In this document: positions 45,601-54,703 of the stretch, in pieces
Position numbering within the stretch: the stretch's first letter is position 1
Layout of the letters: the number at the start of each line of letters is the position of its first letter
From: Perkinsus chesapeaki
Lineage: Eukaryota; Perkinsozoa; Perkinsida; Perkinsidae
Direction: 5' to 3'
NCBI GenBank assembly: GCA_013115145.1
Contig: JAAPAO010000174.1
Location: forward strand, 1 to 57,859
DNA length: 57,859 nt
The notes under the pieces: generated by a model
Seen by the model: only the letters and a program-made list of their open reading frames with translations
Databases searched by the model: none
Told to the model about the DNA's origin: nothing
Position numbers and translations under genes: made by a program

Positions 45601-48303
45601 CGACAACGCCATGTAACATGGCCACAAAGGCCTCGGAGGGCAAAGGAAACCCTTAGATAGGACATTTACTCTGAGCAACACTAGTTCATCAATCAGCTGG
45701 ATCTACCTTATAATGATTTCGATACAAGTTGTATCATACAACACTATCAGTGATGACTGGAAGTCCCCGTGCACATGCTGCGTGATATTCTACCGTAAAG
45801 CACGTGCATTGATCATACCAGCGGAATCAAGCCCTTGCTCACCTCCTCTCTTTGTCGCAATGTAGTCGTCAGCTCATCAAGCTTTGAAGACAGAGAGTTA
45901 GCCTTGCCCTCCATGTCGGTAGTATTTTGCGCTTTGAGCTCCAATTCCCTCAGCTTCTCCTCATATTGAGTTACCTGTGCATGATGGTGAGCGACGAGAA
46001 GAAAGGGGACAGGGTCGTCCTCGAGAGTGGGAGTGCAGACCGACCTAGACCTGTGCTACTACCTCTTGAGTTCTCGTACGCGCCAGCTCATCATATGAAG
46101 CTTCCGTATTCTTCTGAGACTCTTCCGCTTCTCTCACCTTCGCGGCCTTCGCACGTAAGAAATAATCGTTCGACAGCAGAACCGTCAACTCACCAGTTCA
46201 TCTCTCTCTTTCCGGAGAGCTTCGACATCCACAGTCAATCGTTGCAACTCGTCGGCATCTCCCTTCGCACGATTAGATTCACTCCTGAACGAAGAGCCAC
46301 CTAGCACCTCGCATGTCAGCAGCTTGGACTCTCACTTTAAACGTTGGAGCTCTCCATCCCGTACAAGCAAGTCATTTTCAAGCTGCGAAGTGCGAGCCGT
46401 GCATTTCTCAATCTCCCCTTTCGATCTCTAAGATGAACTAACTGCCACGTCTTCGGCGATTAGAATGTGTCCGTCAGTGTGGGCCTACCTCCTCAACCTC
46501 CTCAAGAGCCTTCTTAAGCTTAGCAACTTCCGTACTGCCACTACCACCGTTAGAATCCGCTTTGGCTCTAAAGTCATCTAGCTCTGCTTTGAGAACTTCC
46601 AAAGCTTCCTCTTTATTTCTGACCTGGAGACGACTACCCTAGAAGCGTGATGGTAGCAGTCATCTCACAGTCGCCATAAGCTCATCGTTCCGGGCGTTGG
46701 CATGCGCTAACTCGTCTTTAACGATATCCACTGCAATCTCCTTCTCGGCCTCGGCATCCCGCAATCTTTGCTCAAGAAGAAAAACTTTCTCGCCGATCGG
46801 CGTGGAATCCTGTGGGAAACTGCGACCAGCTTACCAGTGTTGGAAACCTACTGGCGTGGCCGAAGGTACAGTGGACTTGTTGATCGACAATTCTGGCGAC
46901 GACGCTACCAGCACCGGCGCTACAATGCAGATAGTTTGCAATTGGATCACAGTAAACAACGCCGAAACCTCGACATTCCACCCCCTTTAATGGCTGCTTA
47001 CTCTCGAGGTCATTGGTACTCATACTTGTATTATACAAGTCCAACAAAGATTCGCTGTCTTGTACAGTTTCACCGGGGTCTGGAGGGGTTGCCGTAGTAG
47101 TGCCCTAAATACCAGTGGTATTATACGTGCACACTGGAGAGGGCAATTGACATCCCAACCCGACATCGAAGCGGTCTACCTGGCCGCTGCTAGGCTGGGT
47201 GGTGATGTCATTTTCGCCAATAAGATCTCCCATATCCAGGAGGTTAACACACTTGAATGTCCCCGTGCTCTGAAGGACGGTAAAGTCCGGCAACAAGTTG
47301 ATCCAACCTAAGTATATTGCCTACACTTTGTGGTCTCAGCGCCGGCTCGGATTGCTGTCGCGCTCTGAGAGCTTCTCCCGAGAAAAACTTGAAATCGTCC
47401 TCGTCCTCATCTTCATCATCCAAGTCGAATGTTTTGGCCGATTGAGAATGGCCTGAAATCCAACAGACATTCCGATTCATCGACTCTGGTGAATATTTTG
47501 CAAACTTATGGGACAGAAATTTCGCGCTACATTAAGCGGGACAAGAAGCATGCGGTTGAAACAATTCGATACCCTTCTATAACATCCACCGTTCCTATTA
47601 CCCATAACAGGTCTGCTTGTCGGTGACTCCGAAGGAACTGTACCCGAGAAGAACCTGCACGGACCATGGCTCACTGATAGCTCTTGGATCTAACCCCTCC
47701 AATATGCCCAGCACCTCTCAAGTAGCGTGAGTGAGATCCAAAATTGATTTCATGCCAACGTCTCAATTTCTACTGGCCTCCTCAAAGCAGGCCCCGCAGT
47801 CTCCTTGCCGAGCTGCCGATATGATGGAAACGCTCATTGGAACTGGTAGATATGAATACGGTCGGCAGTTCCGAATACTTTCATCACGAACATGAACCAT
47901 GGCCATATCGCATCTATTTCTCCGCGGCATTCCTGTAATCATTCTCACGTCGATGGCGCGATCGAATGTCTTGCTAAATCCGTATTACCAGTCGTCCTTT
48001 GGCTGCTGCGCTGCTTTCTTCTTTGCCAATAGAGCATTCTTCTTCTCCTCCTTCAGCTGCCGAGCAGACACTCCAAGTGGTGCAGCCTTTGGGACGGGTG
48101 ACGCCTTCTTTTGAAATTGCGCGAGAAGACCCTAAGACGTTTAAACATCACCCCTGGAGCGATCGAGAAGGATATGCGGGTAGCACATTGTCGATAACCC
48201 CCTCGTGCTGATTCCACAGTAAACCGCAATCTCGGCACTTTTCCTTTTTGAAAGGATTTGACACAAACTGTGTACAACCCTCCGGGTTAGGCTGGAGGTC
48301 CAT
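39659..48303 (-). CDS. Giant multi-exon coiled-coil protein with N-terminal CxxC-W-H motif
   Basis: Orphan family. ATG 48303 begins MDLQPNPEGCTQFVSNP, followed by KKEKCRDCGLLWNQHEGVID (zinc-binding-like CxxC...WxxH). Next is a Lys/Ala helix ending QQPKDD, then a stretch starting KTFDRAIDVRM, then ISEPWSVQVLLGYSSFGV joined in frame to SQSAKTFDLDDEDEDEDDF. From about 46790 to 42400 over a dozen exons encode a heptad coiled coil (for example NKEEALEVLKAELDDFRA, VELEQSQAQVTGLSGAK, HVRIVALESEVQHLQSS). The phases of the 1.33-kb intron 44513-45842 agree (RQREE|EAGQSANALEEH), so I treat it as one gene. Later exons include ELVAAIVSEDAVIFRARLDA and VLDELEQARVRYQRRVI, with the stop at 39659. Several 3' borders are uncertain, and a split into two genes near 42 kb is possible. 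A cytoskeletal or basal-body role is a guess. Confidence 0.65.
44619..44635. repeat. 17-nt perfect palindrome
   Basis: AGTCCTAA and TTAGGACT flank a single C, inside the oversized intron. Confidence 0.8.
44975..44996 (-). other. Spliced-leader-like sequence (relic)
   Basis: On the minus strand the last 17 bases read AGCCATCTTGGCTCAAG, an exact match to the 3' part of the dinoflagellate/perkinsozoan spliced leader as I recall it (consensus DCCGTAGCCATYTTGGCTCAAG). The five bases before it are not conserved as a block. The next bases are AAAATAAC, not the GT that follows the leader in an SL RNA gene, so it is probably not an active SL gene but a copy carried by a retroposed transcript. Confidence 0.65.
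45058..45084. repeat. Overlapping perfect palindromes CCGTAGCGTCGCTACGG and GCTACGGAAACCGTAGC
   Basis: Two hairpins share the arm GCTACGG, so alternative foldings are possible. They lie about 80 bases 5' (minus strand) of the spliced-leader relic. Confidence 0.8.
45131..45151. repeat. 9-bp stem hairpin (CGTTATACG GCT CGTATAACG)
   Basis: Perfect stem with a 3-nt loop in the oversized intron. Confidence 0.8.
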
Positions 48304-48411
48304 ACCGATACAGACAGCTCACTCGATGGTCAGGCTGAGCCAGGAAAAGGCTGACAAGAACAGACTAAGATGACCTAATGAACCCCCACCCCCACGACAA
48401 TCTACTTTCAC

Positions 48412-49869
48412 TTATAACAACCCAACAACGTCTTCAGAATACGAATCAGAAAATTCAGCAAAAGCATCGAATGGTGAGCTACTTACGGACCCTCGCTGCC
48501 TACTAAGAGTAAACCTCTCTTCATAGTGTGGCCGAGCTCTTGTGAAAGATGCTACAGCCTGCATTAGGACAGGCACCACACAGTCACTCCACCTTTGCCG
48601 ATCGCTCTCGCTAAATTCCGACGCCCACAGTTGCGCAATGGATCCATATGGCATGTCCTCAAGCAGGCGACACAGAACGGAGAATGGAGCCCTGTCCCCG
48701 TGTAGCCCAATACTCTCTAGGATCTCCGACCGAGCCTTACTAGGCCGAGTGATATCCACAACCACAACCTGACAGCGATACAGCAGACAGTCTGCCCGAC
48801 CCCTAGCAACTGGTTTAACCAGCCATAATCGGCCAGGCTCTTCCATTGTATGTTTGACTGCCCAACTGAGAGCATCTGGCGGCTTCACTGAGGACAATAC
48901 CAAACACTTAAACTTGTCCTTCACCAGCCTGTAGATGTCTTCAACGTGCTGTGATGTCCAAATGTTAGGATCGGTCTTGTCTCGGATATAGACAAACGTT
49001 TCAAGCCCCTTCAATGCCCTCAGTAATGTCAGGCATGCATCTCGTCCAATACGGCCATGAAGCACCAGAGTAGTGAGCCGTGCCATAATAGGGAAGGTTG
49101 TGACCCGTATGTCGGGATCGCATCTCAAAGTAAATGACCGAAGTCGATATCGGTTTCTTTTCGCCAGTACACCTAGTGCCTTAAGGGTCGTGTCTGCATG
49201 AGATGACCGGAGCGAACGTTTGGGAGGTACGTGACTATGCTTAGGGCAACACACAAACTCGAGCCTGGTGAGGCCAGAGAAGATATAGGACACTTCAAGA
49301 GCAAGGTCCGCCGAGCCTGCCCGCCTAGGATTGAACTTCAAAGTGAGCTCCTCGATAAGTGTTAATCGCTTGAGCCCATCGATGAGTAGCTCGGCGTCCG
49401 AGGTTCGATCAACGTAGTAGTCCAAGTGGATTCTCAATCGACGAACGGTAGTTGGGTCCACGCGAAACAGAGCACTCTGGCTCCAATATGACAAACCGAC
49501 ATTAACGTTGGGAGTTTTGACTCTCCCATTGATAGTTAGCGCTCCGAAGAGATCTCTCGAGCAAAGTGCTATAGCAATAACGTCCTGTTGTGATAGGCAA
49601 TCGCTCACTCTGGTCAGAACACCTGCGGCTTGCAAGCTCATCGATGAAAATAAATCGATTAGATCGGCGAGCGCGAAATGAATGCGTTCGTGCGCAAGTT
49701 GTTTATCCTTTTTCTGTCGTCGTCGTCGCATTGAAGGCTGCCCTTCTATGGAGTCACCTCCAGAGCTGAACCTTATTATATTTGAATCGATCAGCTTGCC
49801 GCGGTCTGTACTAGAGGATGATGCCATCGACGACTTTATCCCTGAGCCCAATATCATGCTGGACGACAT
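48412..49869 (-). CDS. F-box/leucine-rich-repeat-like protein
   Basis: Up to 485 residues, intronless. An F-box-like helix (AAGVLTRVSDCLSQQDVIAI, then ALCSRDLF, about 81-108) is followed by degenerate leucine-rich repeats (RRLRIHLDYYV, LTLIEELTLKF, LTRLEFVCCP, LTTLVLHGRIG, LKGLETFVYI). Such proteins often act as SCF ubiquitin-ligase substrate adaptors, but the F-box is weak and this is inference. The Met at 49731 (MRRRRQKKDK) may be the true start; the 46 residues before it are Ser/Gly-rich and overlap the plus-strand gene. Its stop lies about 110 bases from the start of the coiled-coil gene on the same strand. Confidence 0.7.
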   Translation of the reverse strand: MSSSMILGSGIKSSMASSSSTDRGKLIDSNIIRFSSGGDSIEGQPSMRRRRQKKDKQLAHERIHFALADLIDLFSSMSLQAAGVLTRVSDCLSQQDVIAIALCSRDLFGALTINGRVKTPNVNVGLSYWSQSALFRVDPTTVRRLRIHLDYYVDRTSDAELLIDGLKRLTLIEELTLKFNPRRAGSADLALEVSYIFSGLTRLEFVCCPKHSHVPPKRSLRSSHADTTLKALGVLAKRNRYRLRSFTLRCDPDIRVTTFPIMARLTTLVLHGRIGRDACLTLLRALKGLETFVYIRDKTDPNIWTSQHVEDIYRLVKDKFKCLVLSSVKPPDALSWAVKHTMEEPGRLWLVKPVARGRADCLLYRCQVVVVDITRPSKARSEILESIGLHGDRAPFSVLCRLLEDMPYGSIAQLWASEFSESDRQRWSDCVVPVLMQAVASFTRARPHYEERFTLSRQRGSVSSSPFDAFAEFSDSYSEDVVGLL

Positions 49870-50443
49870 GGGGTCGTCGAACTACGTACAAGACGCATTT
49901 AGTTTTCGCGGAACAGCAGCAGCAGCAGACCCTCTCTTCGAGGCCTGGGACTGGACACCTTCAACTGTGTCTAGTTCTTCTTCCTCCTCACAACCTCTGC
50001 TAGATTTCTCGCCTGAGCCAAACTCAATGCCAACTCTACTGCTGAATGAACCGCAGGAGCTGTGCAGCTCCATAATAGATAATGGGACATTGTGGGAACC
50101 ATGCAAAGAAGTCAGTTCCTCACGAAGCCCTCAAAGATCTCGCAAAAGTCGGCATCGGGGTAATGTGCCCCAACTGGGCGAAGCTGGAAGGGCTCAGCTC
50201 AAGTCGGCGATTTCCGCGTCCATCCGAGGCAACACTCGCAGGAAAGCCATATGTCGTGAAATTGGTGTGCTAAAAAGCGCAACTATACGAGAACTTATCC
50301 AAATGGCAAACGCTATTGGATTGGGATATGTGGTCGATGAACTCGTTACAGATTTTGAGCGTTTGAAGGAGCAGAAGAGGATCCTCCGACCGTTAAAACA
50401 AGCTACTCGAAAGCGAGTTACCAAACGCAACCAAGATGTTTGA
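49682..50443 (+). CDS. Orphan protein A with one copy of a 65-residue helical repeat domain
   Basis: Up to 253 residues; the Met at 49748 (MESPPELNLIIFES) is the likelier start because the 22 codons before it lie antisense to the F-box-like gene. A Ser-rich acidic N-terminal half is followed by a basic segment (RSPQRSRKSRHRGN) and the domain at 164-228: QLGEAGRAQLKSAISAS through CREIGVLKSATIRELIQMAN to DELVTDF. The C terminus is very basic (ATRKRVTKRN). The same domain occurs twice in the next gene, so the pair are tandem paralogues. Basic tails suggest nucleic-acid or nuclear association (inference). No known family recognised. Confidence 0.8.
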   Translation: MRSCASCLSFFCRRRRIEGCPSMESPPELNLIIFESISLPRSVLEDDAIDDFIPEPNIMLDDMGSSNYVQDAFSFRGTAAAADPLFEAWDWTPSTVSSSSSSSQPLLDFSPEPNSMPTLLLNEPQELCSSIIDNGTLWEPCKEVSSSRSPQRSRKSRHRGNVPQLGEAGRAQLKSAISASIRGNTRRKAICREIGVLKSATIRELIQMANAIGLGYVVDELVTDFERLKEQKRILRPLKQATRKRVTKRNQDV

Positions 50444-50627
50444 CAATCTATCGTTTTGACTTTGAAGGACATGTGTTAACTTACCTCGCTGAAATCTTAC
50501 CATCATGATGTCCATCTTTACCATGCTAATTCATGTTTATCAGCTAATCATTTAATAAGACCTTGTGTTACTCCCGCCGGAATGTCTATATTCTACATTC
50601 AAGGCGATATAGTTATTATACGAGCAA

Positions 50628-51587
50628 ATGTCATCATCACCATCACATCCCAGCGTCAGTCATCACGGGACAAGTAAAACTGAAAGTTCGCCTAGAGCCG
50701 CTGCTGCTGGTGGTGGTGGCGCCACAAAACCCTCGAATGCAGTTATTGCTGCAGCTACGGAATTACTATCTTCATCATCAGCGTTCGATTCCGTTACCAC
50801 CTCGGGCGGTTCCGCAGCGATGAAGGGCCTCAATAGCTGGCCAGAGGCTATAGAGCCACCGATAGGGTACGAACATATATCATCATCCAAGGAAGATGAT
50901 GATAGAAGTGAAGCAGGGTCGAACAAGAGAAAAAAGATACGTCTTGGCAACGACGGGCGAGCTAAGCTCCGAAGAAAGATATCATCGATTATAAGAGAGT
51001 CTAGAGATGTGAGAAAAGCTCGACAGGAAGTTGGTTTAATCAGATCTGCTACAGTGGGACAATTGGTAGGCATGGCTGATAGGTTGGGACTGAGTGACTA
51101 TGTTGATGAAGTGATAGAAGAGCAAGAACAGTTTAGACTCAACAAACCTAAGGCCTCGAAGAGACCTAGATCGACTCCGCAATGGTATGACCATTCCACC
51201 GGTTCGATGTCGAGTAGCGGCTTCTCCACAAGTGTCGGTAGCTCTCTTAGCTCTGTGGGAGTGACAAGCAGCATTGGTTCAAGCACGACGGGGAGTGGCG
51301 CGGGGCATTTACCATCTACGCGTACTGGCCAACAGCTCCAGTTGGGCAACAAAGGCAGGAGCCTGTTGCGACAAAGGATATCGGCTCTCACACGAGGGAA
51401 TGCCGAGCTCAAGAAAGTGTGCCGCGAAATATCAGTGATCCGATCAGCAACGGTGCAGCAGTTGATAGCCATGGCAGATGCAGTTGGCTTGAATGATTAT
51501 GTAGATCTGTTAGCTGATGATTACAACACTAGTAAAAAAGCAGCGAACCGGAACAGCGTCGAACGGCAAGCAAGTGATGCCGCGTGA
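50628..51587 (+). CDS. Orphan protein B with two copies of the 65-residue helical repeat domain
   Basis: A 319-residue intronless protein. The N terminus is Ser/Ala/Gly-rich, then comes NKRKKIR (possible nuclear localisation signal). Domain copy 1 is at 105-169 (RLGNDGRAKLRRKISSI ... LIRSATVGQLVGMADRLGL). A Ser/Gly linker (190-237) follows, then copy 2 at 238-302 (QLGNKGRSLLRQRISAL ... VIRSATVQQLIAMADAVGL). The copies align without gaps to each other and to the copy in the upstream gene, 184 bases away on the same strand. The conserved core is LGxxGRxxLRxxIS, RSATVxQLIxMAD and GLxDYVD. Function unknown. Confidence 0.85.
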   Translation: MSSSPSHPSVSHHGTSKTESSPRAAAAGGGGATKPSNAVIAAATELLSSSSAFDSVTTSGGSAAMKGLNSWPEAIEPPIGYEHISSSKEDDDRSEAGSNKRKKIRLGNDGRAKLRRKISSIIRESRDVRKARQEVGLIRSATVGQLVGMADRLGLSDYVDEVIEEQEQFRLNKPKASKRPRSTPQWYDHSTGSMSSSGFSTSVGSSLSSVGVTSSIGSSTTGSGAGHLPSTRTGQQLQLGNKGRSLLRQRISALTRGNAELKKVCREISVIRSATVQQLIAMADAVGLNDYVDLLADDYNTSKKAANRNSVERQASDAA

Positions 51588-51748
51588 CTTGTAATTAAAT
51601 GGAGATGATCGTACATAAGATATGCTTCTTATAATCTGCTTGAGCAGCATGAAAGTTGTAAGGACGATGACCAAGTTGTGAGGCTCTACGTGTTGTGTTG
51701 CTAAATTTAATAGTTGTAAGCCGGATACTGTGAACCCGTGTTGAACAT

Positions 51749-51781
51749 TATTATCACCTATTAGTATAATAGGTGATAATA
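51749..51781. repeat. 15-bp perfect inverted repeat, 3-nt loop
   Basis: ATTATCACCTATTA and TAATAGGTGATAAT, extended by one outer T-A pair, surround GTA. A second small hairpin (TCAATA / TATTGA) follows at once. Confidence 0.9.
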
Positions 51782-51970
51782 TTCAATATCAGTATTGATA
51801 ATGTACCGTTGGATATATTCCTAACGACCCCCAACAATTCTATGTTACTTGCAGATTAGTACTTGTGTACTAGACCCTCCGGGGCTGGTAGTCATATCAA
51901 CGCAAGAACCTTTAGATTTAGACATATATTGCAACGTGACCTTAAAGTGGTGCTGTATAATACAAGTGGG

Positions 51971-51987
51971 ACTCCCACTGTGGGAGT
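51971..51987. repeat. 17-nt palindrome ACTCCCAC T GTGGGAGT
   Basis: Perfect 8-bp arms around one base, about 190 bases from the longer hairpin at 51749. Confidence 0.85.
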
Positions 51988-52043
51988 AAAAATTGAACTA
52001 ACAATAATCATTCAATGATCATCACATCCACTTGTACATATGA

Positions 52044-52087
52044 GTATAAATAGATATAGTATATATGTATATGTATAAATAGATATA
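52044..52087. repeat. Direct repeat GTATAAATAGATATA, two copies
   Basis: Copies at 52044-52058 and 52073-52087 are identical and separated by 14 bases of TA-rich sequence. They contain a TATAAATA core but no gene start follows nearby, so promoter function is not claimed. Confidence 0.7.
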
Positions 52088-53908
52088 AATAACGCTAGTA
52101 TCTTAGCTAAGCTACGCTGACAAACTTCACACAATTGGAAGATACTAGATTAGAGTAATAAGTCAAACGCGCTTGCCACGCTTGCGGTGTATCATACACC
52201 GAGTATGTTATCGTTTAGGTTAGTAATGTTGTACAAAAAAAGGTTTACCAGATAAACTTAACCTGTACCATTGTATATTATTATACCAATTGTTCACTAT
52301 AACGTATCAGCTTGGATTTCCTAATGCACGTACGTTGCCAGCTTGTAAACGGCATTTCATTGCCAACACAAGATTTCCTTCCAAAAAATGTTTGAAATAT
52401 CAACAGCGTGACTCGGGAAGACAGTGTGGGCCTCTCATGGAGCCTATTTCATCGGTAACATGATGGTACGACATGACATCTGATACGGTATCAGTGACTT
52501 CTACATTAACTTCGACGAACAAGTGCACTTGTGCGAGGCCTTAGACGGGTTTAACGTATTTACCTTACATACGGAGCGGAGGATTCACTTGAGAGGATTC
52601 CCGTTAGCAGTGAGAGAGCCTATTTCTGCCCCGGAAAGAACCTTTACCCGATGCATCGTTGAAGCACATTTGTTATCTGTGCTAACACTTTGCATCATTT
52701 AAAATTGTGTAAAAAGCGCAATGGCGAAATGCCTTCCTGCAACAGAAAGAGAAACGTCGGAAAGAAATGTCCGTCGGCCGGAAAAACACGAGCAGTGAGC
52801 ATTCACCGCGGCCCTCCCTATAAAGCGTGATGGCGCTTCTTGGGATTTACCGGCTACATCTTTCTTCATTGAAAATTCTGCTTGGAATTCGGGACCTTTT
52901 AATAATGTTATTAGACGTTATACTGACATAAGTATACACGCAATGATAGAATAATGATGTCACCATGGAAAAATAGCCAAACAAGACATACCTAATTTCA
53001 TCAAACTCATGATTTTCGTAAGGGAGGTATGTACCTCAAGTTGGAAAAGTCGGATAATAATAACTCTTGTGGTAGTGTATAAGGTACCTATCCCTCAAAG
53101 CCTCATTAAGCCTTCTTCCATAGCATTTCAGCAATATATCAAGAACGCACAAGTTGCATCCTCACGTGGTAAGACTGGCTAGGTATGAGAAGACTAACAG
53201 TTAACCATCGTATATCTAGTGAATTTTGAAGGGCGCCCCGTCCGCTGCGACAGGTGGGATACCACCGTGGTCTACGGCCTGTAGACGATGAAGGCCATTA
53301 CAGATAACGCGCATTTCAGAGTCGCGGTAAGTTGGGAAGTTGCAAACCAAGTTCAAGGAAGTGTTTTCGGCCATCATTTTGGCTACAGGTATTTTTGGCT
53401 TAGGAATGCTGAGATAACGACATTACCGTAACGTGAGCCGCAAACTTCGCATGACGTGTTCAACATATTGTGTTGTCTACCGCGGAAATAGCCCAAAGAT
53501 AAGGCTTTCGATAACTCTGTCAATGAGATATGATTGAGAAAAGAAGTGGTCGCGATTCGCTATTGTCGATGTGACCCGTGAAGCTGGGGATTCATTCGTT
53601 GGGATTACAAAGTGTTACTAACAGGGCTCCCAACACACAAGCAACGCCATGGGCTCGACGGGACTCCCGTTGTATCACATCTCGAGCCCAGATGATCTCT
53701 TCCGTGATCGACTCGGATAATTGAATGCGGATCGGATAACTTAATGATTTTCCGGATATTTGATGCGCGCCCGTCGGATCTAGGAGTTGCGAGTCGGAAA
53801 CATGACCGGGAAATGCTGTAGTTCGGGGGTGCTTGCGCACAGGGTTTTTCATAAGCTTGTGACATTGTTTGGACTGTCTATTTGCTGTCACCGTGACACG
53901 AAAAAGCA

Positions 53909-54703
53909 ATGAACAACCACACCGTGATTCGCGGTTACAAGCTGACAGCGAGAATGTTTATATCGCTCATCTTTATCGCTGGTACTCACTATATTGCATT
54001 TGGGCAGAAGTCTACCCCTGAGGGATATTATACTGCTGATATTGGTGATCACAAAAACGAGTTACGTCTCGACAAAAACAACCTCCATATGCGACTACGA
54101 GCTCAGTACGTCGGACTAATGGCTTCCATGGTTTATACATATGATGAGGCGACGGGCTCAATCAACATTGATCTCGACTATCTCAAGACTTATGCAAGAG
54201 CGTTCCCCTACGTTGATTTTCGTTGGAGCTTGAGGTATAACAGCAGCATTAAGACGATCGATCTCATCGCACTGGATGGCGTCGACGACTACGTCTCTTT
54301 CAAGAACGTGGAGACTAGACGTTTAGGAAACCGTATCCCTGCGCCGAAGACTACACCACTACCGACCAACGCTGGACCTTGCCTTTTTGAAGGTTATGGA
54401 AGCCTTTGGTTGCAATGGAGCAGCTTTTATGGTTACTTGGAAAACTATTATGGTCTTGTCTTATCTTTTCATGGACTGAACTATATGTCGGAGCGGGTAA
54501 TCCCAGGCCCTGAGGATAAAGTGGATCCCTATATGGACATCACTCTAGCCTTACCTAGTCCTGCTGAATATCCATATGTTGGTTTCGGCTTTAAATGCCA
54601 ATACCACCCGAGTATCTCCGCACTCGTGTTCAGCGCATCGTGGACTGGTGACGCAGGATATCACCATGTGTTCCAAGGCAAACATTGCCCTCCGCCCCTG
54701 TAA
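53909..54703 (+). CDS. Secreted orphan protein
   Basis: Up to 264 residues, intronless. A hydrophobic N-terminal signal (MFISLIFIAGTHYIAFG from the second Met, residue 16) precedes GQKSTPEGYYTADIGDHKN. The mature part is rich in Tyr, Leu and Gly, with few Cys (PCLFEGYG, GFKCQYHP, KHCPPPL), and looks beta-sheet rich. The layout (signal, YYTADIGDHKNEL start, Pro/Thr hinge near residue 150, second half repeating a similar sheet pattern) suggests a lineage-specific secreted family. No known domain recognised and no function assigned. Confidence 0.75.
   Translation: MNNHTVIRGYKLTARMFISLIFIAGTHYIAFGQKSTPEGYYTADIGDHKNELRLDKNNLHMRLRAQYVGLMASMVYTYDEATGSINIDLDYLKTYARAFPYVDFRWSLRYNSSIKTIDLIALDGVDDYVSFKNVETRRLGNRIPAPKTTPLPTNAGPCLFEGYGSLWLQWSSFYGYLENYYGLVLSFHGLNYMSERVIPGPEDKVDPYMDITLALPSPAEYPYVGFGFKCQYHPSISALVFSASWTGDAGYHHVFQGKHCPPPL

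Larger units (their letters stand above)
44513..45842 (-). other. Oversized intron of the coiled-coil gene with palindromes and spliced-leader relic
   Basis: Donor GTGAGC and acceptor CTTCAG are clean and both in phase 0. Other introns of this gene are roughly 40-90 nt, so this one is more than ten times longer. It contains palindromes at 44619, 45058 and 45131 and a spliced-leader match at 44975. Insertion of a mobile or retroposed sequence is the likely cause. Confidence 0.7.
51588..53908. other. 2.3-kb AT-rich gap with hairpins, no gene seen
   Basis: No supportable coding frame on either strand; minus frames at 53592-53909 are weak. Hairpins are listed separately. The presence of several perfect inverted repeats within 350 bases suggests small non-autonomous elements or structured non-coding RNA. 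Confidence 0.55.
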
